From Flagellimonas oceanensis (GTDB taxonomy: Bacteria; Bacteroidota; Bacteroidia; Flavobacteriales; Flavobacteriaceae), in contig NZ_RZNA01000013.1 of assembly GCF_003992595.1 (NCBI RefSeq), positions 1 to 64,000 of the forward strand: a DNA stretch of 64,000 nucleotides, read 5' to 3'. The notes under the pieces are model-generated. The model did not search any database and had not been told where the DNA came from. It worked only from the letters and a program-made list of their open reading frames with translations. A program made the position numbers and the translations under genes. This document shows, in pieces, positions 40,157 through 48,630 of this stretch (positions within the stretch are counted from its first letter, which is position 1; every line of letters begins with the position of its first letter).

Positions 40157-42526
40157 TTAAGCCTCATCCAAGACCTCAAGCTTGGCAAAACGTAGCAATA
40201 ATTTTTTGATGCCACCTTGATCAAAATGGATTTCCGCTTTTTTGTCATTGCCAGCACCTTCGATATTGAGTATTTTACCTCTTCCAAATCGGGTATGGTT
40301 AACACGCGCACCAGTAACCAAACCAGGGTCTAAATCCAATGGTTTCCCCGGTAATGATATTTCAGGTTTCAGCTTTCTTAATTTTCTTAGTTGCTCTTCA
40401 TTCGGTTTTGGAACATTTGGCGGTGTACCGTTTTTTGGTTTTACCTGTCGAAGTTTACTTTTGTCCACCTCGCCAAAAATATTCTTATCAATCATGGACT
40501 TGTATCGATAGCCATCATTAACAGGCGTCAAATTCTCCACGTACTGCTCCTCTATCTCCTCCAAAAATCGACTGGGTTCTGCATCAATCAGCTTACCCCA
40601 ACGATACCTGTTCTGGGTATAGGTTAGAAATGCCTGTTTTTCGGCACGGGTCAAGGCCACGTAAAATAATCTACGCTCCTCCTCTAGCTCGCTTCGGGTG
40701 TTCATGCTCATGGCCGAGGGAAACAAATCCTCTTCCATTCCCACAATGTACACATAAGGGAATTCCAGTCCTTTGGCCAAGTGAATGGTCATCAAGGCCA
40801 CCCTGTCATCATCCTCGATGTCCTTATCCATATCCGTTGCAAGGGCAACATCCTCTAAGAACTCTGTCAAACTACCCGTGGCATCGGCAATTTCCTTTTG
40901 ACCTTCCACAAAGTCTTTAATACCGTTCAATAGCTCCTCAATGTTCTCCATTTTGGCAATCCCCTCAGGAGTACCGTCTTTTTTGAATTCCAACAGAAGC
41001 CCCGTTTTTTTGGCAACATGCTCCGCCAACGTAAAGGCATCCGAACCTTCGTTCATAATCTGGAAACTCTGAATCATGGTCACAAAATCCTTCAGCTTGC
41101 GCTTGGTACCTGCGTTGATGTTCAGATTTAGCTTGTCCAAATGCTCCATGACCTCAAAGATGGAGCGCCCGTAATGATTGGCGGCCACCACAAGTTTATC
41201 CACAGTGGTTTGACCAATCCCCCTTGTCGGGAAATTGATGACCCGCTTGAGCGCCTCCTCATCCTTTGGATTGATGATCAATCGCAAATAAGCCAATACA
41301 TCCTTGATTTCCTTTCTTTGATAGAAGGACAAACCTCCATAAATACGATACGGAATATCACGCTTACGAAGAGCATCCTCAATGGCACGGGATTGCGAGT
41401 TGGTACGGTACAATACGGCAAAGTCCCCGTTTTGCATCTGTTGCTGCATCTTGTTCTCAAAAATGGAACCAGCTACATAGCGTCCTTCTTCAGCATCGGT
41501 AACGCTACGGTGTATTTTTATGAGCCCTCCATCATCATTGGAAGTCCAAACATTCTTCTCCAACTGGTTTTTATTGTTCGCGATGATGGAGTTGGCGGCA
41601 TTGACAATATTTTTAGTCGAACGATAATTTTGTTCCAAACGATAAACAGCTACATCATCATAATCCCGTTGAAAGTTGAGGATATTACTGATGTTCGCCC
41701 CACGGAAGGAATAAATACTCTGTGCATCATCCCCCACCACACAAATATTCTGATACCTATCCGACAATGCTTTCACAATCAAGTACTGCGAATGGTTGGT
41801 GTCTTGGTACTCATCCACCAAAATATATCGAAAACGATCCTGATATTTCATCAACACCTCTGGAAAACGGGTCAATAATTCGTTGGTACGCAACAAAAGG
41901 TCATCAAAATCCATAGCACCAGCTTTAAAACACCGGTCTACATAATTTTGATAGATTTCCCCTAATCGTGGGCGTTTGGCCATGGCATCCGCTTCCATTA
42001 ATTCTGGATTCTGAAAGTAGGCCTTTACGGTAATCAGACTGTTTTTATACGAAGAAATTCGATTCTGAACCTGTTTGTACTTGTACACATCCTTGTCCAA
42101 GCCCATTTCTTTGATTATCGCAGCGATCAGGCGTTGCGAATCTTGCGTGTCGTATATGGTGAAATTGCTCGGGTAGCCCAGTTTATCCCCATCAAAACGA
42201 AGCAGTTTGGCAAAAACGGAGTGGAACGTACCCATCCATAGGTTCTTGGTTTCGGAAGAACCGGCAATAGTGGCAATACGTTTTTTCATCTCTCGCGCTG
42301 CCTTGTTGGTAAACGTAAGAGCAAGGATATTAAAGGAATCCACCCCTTGCTCCATCAAATGGGCGATTCTGTAGGTTAACACTCGTGTTTTTCCAGAGCC
42401 CGCACCTGCAATTACCATCAAAGGACCATCCTTGTGCAATACCGGGGCACGCTGCGCATCATTCAATTCATCTATAAAATTACTCAAGGGCCAGAAGCTT
42501 TTAAAAGTAGGCGTGAAATTAGCCAT
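40157..42526 (-). CDS. uvrD: UvrD/PcrA-type DNA helicase
   Basis: A 789-residue superfamily 1 helicase. Motifs seen are Walker A GAGSGKT (about 41-47), DEYQDTN (II), QNYRSTKNI (IV region) and the motif VI region (VALTRAEKQAFLTYTQNRYRWG). The C terminus has the Tudor-like tail (TGARVNHTRFGRGKI) that in PcrA contacts RNA polymerase. The role is unwinding in nucleotide excision repair and at stalled transcription or replication. It is divergent from the DsrE-like gene. Confidence 0.93.
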   Translation of the reverse strand: MANFTPTFKSFWPLSNFIDELNDAQRAPVLHKDGPLMVIAGAGSGKTRVLTYRIAHLMEQGVDSFNILALTFTNKAAREMKKRIATIAGSSETKNLWMGTFHSVFAKLLRFDGDKLGYPSNFTIYDTQDSQRLIAAIIKEMGLDKDVYKYKQVQNRISSYKNSLITVKAYFQNPELMEADAMAKRPRLGEIYQNYVDRCFKAGAMDFDDLLLRTNELLTRFPEVLMKYQDRFRYILVDEYQDTNHSQYLIVKALSDRYQNICVVGDDAQSIYSFRGANISNILNFQRDYDDVAVYRLEQNYRSTKNIVNAANSIIANNKNQLEKNVWTSNDDGGLIKIHRSVTDAEEGRYVAGSIFENKMQQQMQNGDFAVLYRTNSQSRAIEDALRKRDIPYRIYGGLSFYQRKEIKDVLAYLRLIINPKDEEALKRVINFPTRGIGQTTVDKLVVAANHYGRSIFEVMEHLDKLNLNINAGTKRKLKDFVTMIQSFQIMNEGSDAFTLAEHVAKKTGLLLEFKKDGTPEGIAKMENIEELLNGIKDFVEGQKEIADATGSLTEFLEDVALATDMDKDIEDDDRVALMTIHLAKGLEFPYVYIVGMEEDLFPSAMSMNTRSELEEERRLFYVALTRAEKQAFLTYTQNRYRWGKLIDAEPSRFLEEIEEQYVENLTPVNDGYRYKSMIDKNIFGEVDKSKLRQVKPKNGTPPNVPKPNEEQLRKLRKLKPEISLPGKPLDLDPGLVTGARVNHTRFGRGKILNIEGAGNDKKAEIHFDQGGIKKLLLRFAKLEVLDEA

Positions 42527-42628
42527 TATTGACCTTTTGCTAAAATCAAGCTTTCAATATTTATAAACACCGTTTACCGTTTTTGGTCTGATTTTTAAAT
42601 ATATTTAAACTCCTAACTAAAATATCTG

Positions 42629-43168
42629 ATGAATTTTAACCATTTACCGCTGTTCTTTATTCTTATTGTTGCTTATTCAGGGTTTTCTCAAACCACCAAA
42701 ACAGGCCCCATCATAGAAAACCATGGTGCCGTTTGGAAAATAGACAACCCCGACTTCAAAACGGACAAATCCCAAGAATTCAAAGTGGTTTTTGATGTGA
42801 AAGACGGCCCCGAGTCGGATACCGAAATCAACAGAAACCTGAATACCGTAGCACGCTTTTTGAACATGCACGCCCAAAGCGGAATCCCCGCCTCCCAACT
42901 AACTGTTGCTCTTATTGTTCATGGTACGGCAGCAAGAAACTTATTGACAGACAAGGCTTTTAAAGAAAGGTACAATGTGGACAACCCAAACAGTGAACTT
43001 GTGGAAAGTTTGTTGGAAGCCGGAGTGGAAGTCATTATGTGCGGACAATCCTCTAAAACAAGGGGGCTTCCAAAGGAAGATTTGATTCCGGGCATCAAGA
43101 TTGCCCTTTCCGCAATGACGGCGAACATCCAGTTGCAAAACCAAGGATATCGTCCAATCAAATTATAA
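42629..43168 (+). CDS. Exported DsrE-like protein
   Basis: A 179-residue protein with a signal peptide (ends in GFSQ). The rest matches the DsrE/DUF1791 fold: FKVVFDVKDGPESDTEINRNLNTV, LTVALIVHGTAARN, and the single conserved cysteine in VIMCGQS (about 136). DsrE-type proteins carry sulfur on such a cysteine in the cytosol; this one is predicted periplasmic, which is a common Bacteroidota variant of unknown role. The M20 amidohydrolase follows after 12 bases. Confidence 0.8.
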   Translation: MNFNHLPLFFILIVAYSGFSQTTKTGPIIENHGAVWKIDNPDFKTDKSQEFKVVFDVKDGPESDTEINRNLNTVARFLNMHAQSGIPASQLTVALIVHGTAARNLLTDKAFKERYNVDNPNSELVESLLEAGVEVIMCGQSSKTRGLPKEDLIPGIKIALSAMTANIQLQNQGYRPIKL

Positions 43169-43180
43169 ACCAACACCATC

Positions 43181-44467
43181 ATGAAAAAAATACTATCCCT
43201 TACCTTAATCCTGACCGGTTCCATCTTGCATGCACAAGATCATGGCCTAGCAGCCGACATTGCCGCAGTGGAATCCAAAGTGATTGAATGGCGACATGAT
43301 ATGCACCAACATCCGGAGTTGAGCAACAGGGAGTTCAAAACTGCGGAAAAAATAGCCGCACATTTAAAATCTTTGGGGATTGAAGTGCAAACTGGAGTTG
43401 CCCATACAGGCGTTGTGGGGCTTTTAAAAGGAGACCACCCAGGAAAAGTGGTGGCACTCAGAGCCGATATTGATGCACTGCCCGTTACCGAACGGAACAA
43501 TCTTCCGTTCAAATCCGAAGTGACATCCGAATATTTGGGACAAGAAGTCGGGGTGATGCATGCTTGCGGGCACGACACACACATTGCCATTATGATGGGA
43601 ACTGCAGAGGTCTTGGCCAAGAACAAAGACAAAATCCATGGGACCATCAAGTTCATTTTTCAACCCGCTGAAGAAGGTGCACCTCCAGGAGAAGAAGGTG
43701 GTGCCGAGCTCATGGTAAAGGAAGGTGTGCTGGACAATCCAAAAGTGGATGCCATTTATGGCCTGCATATCGGTTCTTATCTCGCTGCGGGACACATTGC
43801 CTACAAACCAGGCGGTGCGTTGGCCGCTGCACAGCGATTTGTTGTGAAAATAAAGGGGAAACAATCCCATGGTTCACAACCTTGGGCAGGTATCGACCCC
43901 ATTTTTGTGGCCTCCAAGATTGTTGATGGTTTTCAATCCATCATCAGTCGTGAAATGGAACTGACCAAGGAAGCTGCAGTCATTACCGTTGGAAAAATCA
44001 GTGGAGGAGTTCGGAACAATATCATTCCGGAAAGTGCCGAACTTATCGGAACCATTCGCACCTTGGATTACGATATGCAAAAGCAAGTCAACCAAAGAAT
44101 GAAGGAAATGGCCGAGACCATCGCCAAAGCTTACCGTGCCGAGGCTACGGTGGAGATAGATAAAGGAGTCCCCATTACCTACAACGACCTGGATTTGACC
44201 GCAGCATCTTTGCCCAGCCTTCAAGAAGTGGCAGGGTCTGAAAATGTACATTTGATCAAAGCCATCACGGGAGCAGAGGATTTTTCGTTCTACCAAGAAA
44301 AAATACCGGGTTTCTTCTACATATTAGGTGGAAAAGACCCCAACGCCGGTCCCGATGAGCATTTCCCGCATCACACACCTGACTTCAAAATCGTTGATAG
44401 TGGTTTGCAATTGGGCGTAAAGGCCATGACGGAAATTGCACTGGATTATCTGGACAGAAGTAAATAA
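43181..44467 (+). CDS. Exported M20 family amidohydrolase
   Basis: A 428-residue metallo-amidohydrolase with a signal peptide (ends ILHAQ). The zinc-site motifs of the M20D group are intact: HACGHDTH (about 126-133) and FQPAEEG (about 156-162). The lid domain lies between, and HHTPDFKIVD is near the end. These enzymes hydrolyse N-acyl amino acids or similar amides (hippurate hydrolase/IAA-amino acid hydrolase relatives). Being exported, it probably acts in the periplasm on environmental substrates. Co-transcribed with the DsrE-like gene. Confidence 0.9.
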   Translation: MKKILSLTLILTGSILHAQDHGLAADIAAVESKVIEWRHDMHQHPELSNREFKTAEKIAAHLKSLGIEVQTGVAHTGVVGLLKGDHPGKVVALRADIDALPVTERNNLPFKSEVTSEYLGQEVGVMHACGHDTHIAIMMGTAEVLAKNKDKIHGTIKFIFQPAEEGAPPGEEGGAELMVKEGVLDNPKVDAIYGLHIGSYLAAGHIAYKPGGALAAAQRFVVKIKGKQSHGSQPWAGIDPIFVASKIVDGFQSIISREMELTKEAAVITVGKISGGVRNNIIPESAELIGTIRTLDYDMQKQVNQRMKEMAETIAKAYRAEATVEIDKGVPITYNDLDLTAASLPSLQEVAGSENVHLIKAITGAEDFSFYQEKIPGFFYILGGKDPNAGPDEHFPHHTPDFKIVDSGLQLGVKAMTEIALDYLDRSK

Positions 44468-44567
44468 TATTACTTTCATAAAATAAAAATATAGACCTCA
44501 ATATCCTAACATTTGGAATTTGGACATTGGGGTTTGATATTTGTAGCTACTACGTCAAATTATATAA

Positions 44568-46142
44568 ATGGAAACATTCCTTGAATTTCTGGGCGATATC
44601 CCTTGGTGGACCTGGGTATTGATTTTTCTTGCATTGGTCGCCATACGTGATATCTTTTTCCAAAAAGCCCATACCATTAGCCATAATTACCCCATAGTAG
44701 GCCATTTAAGGTATTGGTTGGAAAGTATAGGACCTGAGATGCGCCAGTATTTTGTGGCCAACAATAGGGAGGAACTTCCATTTAACCGTATTGAACGTAG
44801 CTGGATTTATGCATCAGCCAAAAAAGAGAACAATTACGAAGGTTTTGGTACCGATAGGGACATCTACAAACACCAGCATATCTTTATTAAAAATGCGATG
44901 ATCGGTTTTCAAGCTTCCGAAAACCATCCAAATATAGAGCATCCTTATTTTTTGCCATGTGCCAAGGTCATGGGGTCTTACAACAAACGTAGAAAACCCT
45001 ATCGCCCAGCTTCTATCATCAATGTTTCCGCGATGAGCTTTGGTTCACTGTCGGCCGCTGCCATAGAATCTTTGAACAAGGGTGTTGAAAAATGCGGTGC
45101 TTACCACAACACTGGTGAAGGTGGCCTCTCCCCCTATCACAAACAAGGCGGTGACGTAATTTTCCATTTTGGCACAGGCTATTTTGGGGTAAGGTCAAGA
45201 GATGGTGGGTTTTCCATGGACAAACTAAAGGTCTTGGTAGACGACAACCCATGCATCAAAGCCATTGAAATAAAACTATCCCAAGGTGCAAAACCCGGTA
45301 AGGGTGGTGTACTCCCTGGATCAAAAATAACCCCAGAACTCGCAGAAATTCGTGGCGTCGAAGTAGGAAAAGATGTTATCTCCCCTCCTACCCACAAGGC
45401 TTTTTCCTCTATTCCCGAACTTTTGGATTTTATTGAATCCATTGCGGAAGAAACCGGATTGCCCGTGGGCATCAAAGGCGCCATTGGAAAAGTGGACCAG
45501 TGGATAGAGCTGGCCGATTTAATGAAAAAAACAGGAAAAGGCCCCGATTTCATTACCATTGATGGCGGTGAAGGAGGTACAGGTGCAGCACCGCCCAGTT
45601 TTGCCGACCATGTTTCCCTGCCGTGGACCTATGGATTCTCCAAAGTATACAGTCTGTTCATGGAACGAGGACTTACCGAAAGAATCGTATTCATCGGAAG
45701 TGGAAAATTGGGATTCCCAGGTAAAGCAGCAATGGCATTTGCCATGGGAGCCGATTGCATCAATGTGGCCAGAGAGGCCATGATGAGCATTGGGTGCATT
45801 CAGGCTCAGGTTTGCCACACCAATAGATGCCCTGCCGGAGTTGCCACCCAAAGCAAATGGCGTCAAAATGGCATCAATGTCCCGTTAAAATCCGATAGAT
45901 TGGCCCAATATTTCAAAACTTTCAGGAAAGAGCTTTTGGAGATCACACATGCCGCAGGTTACGAACATCCCTGTCAATTTAATATGAATGATGTGCAAGT
46001 AAACGTGGATGATGATTATCTTAGCAGCAACTTGGAAGCCGTTTATCGCTATCAAAAGGAAAAGGTCGAGTTTGAATCCATGCAGCAGCTTTTTGATTGT
46101 GAACACCTCGGCGGAAAACCAGCATTAAAAAAAACATTTTAA
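44568..46142 (+). CDS. FMN-binding glutamate synthase family protein with N-terminal membrane helix
   Basis: A 524-residue protein that corresponds to the FMN/synthase domain of glutamate synthase. NVSAMSFGSLSAAAIESL, GGEGGTGAAPPSFADH and the iron-sulfur segment CHTNRCPAGVATQ are present. It lacks the glutaminase domain, and starts with a membrane helix (IPWWTWVLIFLALVAI). The stand-alone GltB-like proteins are not proven glutamate synthases; they may oxidise or reduce another substrate at the membrane. The gene stands alone. Confidence 0.85.
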   Translation: METFLEFLGDIPWWTWVLIFLALVAIRDIFFQKAHTISHNYPIVGHLRYWLESIGPEMRQYFVANNREELPFNRIERSWIYASAKKENNYEGFGTDRDIYKHQHIFIKNAMIGFQASENHPNIEHPYFLPCAKVMGSYNKRRKPYRPASIINVSAMSFGSLSAAAIESLNKGVEKCGAYHNTGEGGLSPYHKQGGDVIFHFGTGYFGVRSRDGGFSMDKLKVLVDDNPCIKAIEIKLSQGAKPGKGGVLPGSKITPELAEIRGVEVGKDVISPPTHKAFSSIPELLDFIESIAEETGLPVGIKGAIGKVDQWIELADLMKKTGKGPDFITIDGGEGGTGAAPPSFADHVSLPWTYGFSKVYSLFMERGLTERIVFIGSGKLGFPGKAAMAFAMGADCINVAREAMMSIGCIQAQVCHTNRCPAGVATQSKWRQNGINVPLKSDRLAQYFKTFRKELLEITHAAGYEHPCQFNMNDVQVNVDDDYLSSNLEAVYRYQKEKVEFESMQQLFDCEHLGGKPALKKTF

Positions 46143-46180
46143 TTTAGACCCAAATATTTAAACAAGCAATTGTACTACTT

Positions 46181-46954
46181 ATGAAAAGAAATTTACTTCT
46201 AATCCTACTTCTGGCGATAACGACAAGCACTTTTTCCCAACGAAAAAGTGAACTCTTTGCTGAAATTGACACCTTGAAGACCAGAATCTCCGAAGTGGAA
46301 CAGGAATTGGCCGTAGCACAGCGCGAAATATCCTCCAGTAATGCCGAAGCAGAGGCTTTACGTTCGGAAAACGCAACCCTTCGCGATGCGAATGCTACGC
46401 TGTTGGGCAACATGAGCAATTTTTCACAATTGTCAAAACAGAATTCGGACAATGTAGACCGTGCCATGGAAGCCTTGGCCAGAAAGGAAAGACAGCTCAG
46501 CGGCATCAACGATATGATTTCTTCCAACGACTCCACTGCCATCGTTTCCTTGACCAACATAAAAAAAACAATGGGGGAAAATGCCAAAGTTGGTGTTGAA
46601 CAAGGCATTGTCACGATCAGTAACAGTCTAACCACTCTTTTTGGTTCGGATACTGGTGCAGAATTGACTGAAGAAGGGAAAACATGGTTGGCCGGGGTGG
46701 CCGACGTGATCATAGCCAATCCAAATTTCAAGACAGTAGTCGAGGGATTGAACATCACAGGGGAGTTTGCCCCTACCTACAACCAGGTAGCCGCTGTGGC
46801 TTCAGAATTGGTGACTGTTCTGGAGGTTCCCGCAGAAAGCATCAGTGTTACCGCTAAGGATGGAAATTTCAAGGAAGGCATCAACATCAAACTACAGCCT
46901 GACTACAAAGGTTTTTATGCAAAGGCCAAAGAAAGTACAAAAGGGGCGCAATAA
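46181..46954 (+). CDS. Degenerate OmpA-like protein with coiled-coil
   Basis: A 257-residue exported protein (signal ends in TFSQ; no lipobox). The layout copies the OmpA lipoprotein at 37679: a coiled-coil of heptads, then a C-terminal domain whose VGVEQGIVTISNSLTTLF and NPNFKTVVEGL segments align with it. The peptidoglycan-binding Asp of GHTDN is missing (GLNITGEF, about 188-195), and the C-terminal Arg is absent. It therefore probably no longer binds peptidoglycan. The relation is read by eye and would need a profile search to confirm. Confidence 0.75.
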   Translation: MKRNLLLILLLAITTSTFSQRKSELFAEIDTLKTRISEVEQELAVAQREISSSNAEAEALRSENATLRDANATLLGNMSNFSQLSKQNSDNVDRAMEALARKERQLSGINDMISSNDSTAIVSLTNIKKTMGENAKVGVEQGIVTISNSLTTLFGSDTGAELTEEGKTWLAGVADVIIANPNFKTVVEGLNITGEFAPTYNQVAAVASELVTVLEVPAESISVTAKDGNFKEGINIKLQPDYKGFYAKAKESTKGAQ

Positions 46955-47031
46955 CCTTTTGGTCTGAAATACTTTTTGAGGTTTTGATGCGTTCTAGGTA
47001 GTGTAAAATCAATAAAAAACCAGACTACCTT

Positions 47032-47553
47032 ATGAGTGGAGATCAAATCCTTCAGTTATTTGCTTATTTATTACCAGCCGTTGTCACTGGCGTTGTCGCT
47101 TTCTACTTTTTTAGATTGCATACCCGAAACGAAGATGGACGCAGACGGTTTTTGCTGCACAAAGATTCCCAAAAGGAAACATTGCCCATTCGTTTGCAAG
47201 CTTATGAGCGCATGGCCCTTTTCTTGGAACGCATTGCCCTAAACAGTCTAGTGGTCCGTGTATCACCAACAGGTAAAAAGAAAAGTGATTACGAAAACCT
47301 ATTGATCAAACAGATAGAGACGGAGTTTGAGCACAATCTATCACAGCAGATTTATATGTCCGATGGATGTTGGAACATCATCAAAACGGCTAAAAACGCC
47401 ACCATACAAATCATTCGTTCCGCTGGAATGAGCGAAACCGACTCGCCTGATAAATTGCGTGAGGACATCCTTAACCAGACCATGGAGAAGGAATCTCCCT
47501 CTGCTGCGGCCCTTGCTTTTGTTAAAAAAGAGGTAACTGAACTTTGGGATTAA
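47032..47553 (+). CDS. Hypothetical single-pass membrane protein
   Basis: A 173-residue protein with one N-terminal membrane helix (FAYLLPAVVTGVVAFYFF, about 11-28) and a charged, mostly helical cytosolic part (RLHTRNEDGRRRF onward). It is conserved-looking, with no domain I recognise. The spacer to the next gene (47554-47715) is noncoding low-complexity sequence. No function is proposed. Confidence 0.65.
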   Translation: MSGDQILQLFAYLLPAVVTGVVAFYFFRLHTRNEDGRRRFLLHKDSQKETLPIRLQAYERMALFLERIALNSLVVRVSPTGKKKSDYENLLIKQIETEFEHNLSQQIYMSDGCWNIIKTAKNATIQIIRSAGMSETDSPDKLREDILNQTMEKESPSAAALAFVKKEVTELWD

Positions 47554-47715
47554 TAAATTAAGTTCAAGTGCCAAGTTCAAACTCTAGCACAAAAAGAAGA
47601 GAAACACGAGCCAAGACTCAAGTTTAGAGTTAGGAGTTATTCGGTTATTGAGTTACTGCAAACTGCCAACTGACTTCACGAGTTCTCCTACACCAAGCAT
47701 CTGACATCAAACAGC

Positions 47716-48630
47716 CTATTCCTGTTTTTCAGGTTCTATAGGACTTGTTTCCTCGTTCTTGTTCTTGGCATACAGATAACCACGTTTCCACCACAAGGTC
47801 ATCCGTTCCTTATTGAAAACCAATGAGTTTGTGGTGAGAACCGTTGGCGTATAATAGAAATTGATGATGGCATCCTTCTGATTGGCCACCAACTTGCCAA
47901 TACGGATGTTCTGATTCTCGATACGGTCGAGCATAAACCCAAAAATAGTAGTGATCAGATCAAAAGGGTTTTTGGACGACATACGGTTCAAATGGTTTAC
48001 CTCGGTATGGAGTACCACCACATCGACTTCGGTTGCTCCGCGGTTCAAGGCTTCTTCAATGGGAACTAAAGTTCCCAAGCCACCATCGGCATACTCACAT
48101 CCATTTTTTTTGGCCAAGCTCATAAACGGTGTGTAGTTGGACGAAATCCATATCCAATCAATGAATTCATCGTAGGTACAATCATTTATGGATTTATACT
48201 CCACCTGATTGAGTGATAGATTGGACACGGTGACCACCACATCTGTCTTACCATGTTTTAATTCATTGAACTCCTCTACTGTGATGGACCTGCGAATCAA
48301 TTTTCGTAGATTCTCACTTTCTCCAAAGGTCTTTTTACCCTTGATGAAGTTTTTGATGACGTTCCAATGATTGATGGCAATGGTCTCGATACCATGTTTT
48401 TTCTTGATGATAAATGGGCAGTTATTGAATATACTATCTTGATTGACGTTTGAATAAATGTGCTTGATCTTGTCCAACTTATTCAATGCCAGATGGGAAA
48501 TCAAAAGGCTTCCTGTGGATGTGCCCACGAACAGGTCGTAATCATGCTTGGCCTCTTGAATCAAAAATTGGGCAACACCACCAGCAAAGGCTCCCTTGCT
48601 ACCTCCTCCCGAAATGACCAATGCCCTCAT
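47716..48630 (-). CDS. Patatin-like phospholipase
   Basis: A 304-residue cytosolic or peripheral protein with the patatin fold. The oxyanion loop is GGGSKGAFAGG (8-18), the nucleophile is Ser38 in GTSTG, and the dyad Asp lies in YADGG (about 175). It should hydrolyse acyl esters of lipids. The gene overlaps the stop of the upstream M1 peptidase gene by four bases (ATGA), so translation is likely coupled. The charged C-terminal tail is variable in the family. Confidence 0.9.
   Translation of the reverse strand: MRALVISGGGSKGAFAGGVAQFLIQEAKHDYDLFVGTSTGSLLISHLALNKLDKIKHIYSNVNQDSIFNNCPFIIKKKHGIETIAINHWNVIKNFIKGKKTFGESENLRKLIRRSITVEEFNELKHGKTDVVVTVSNLSLNQVEYKSINDCTYDEFIDWIWISSNYTPFMSLAKKNGCEYADGGLGTLVPIEEALNRGATEVDVVVLHTEVNHLNRMSSKNPFDLITTIFGFMLDRIENQNIRIGKLVANQKDAIINFYYTPTVLTTNSLVFNKERMTLWWKRGYLYAKNKNEETSPIEPEKQE

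Noticed and set aside
41141-41878. 245-codon open frame opposite uvrD
   Set aside because: It is the reverse of conserved helicase motifs; no family features.
46144-46758. 204-codon open frame opposite the OmpA-like gene
   Set aside because: Shadow of the coding frame; the + strand has a signal peptide and coiled-coil.
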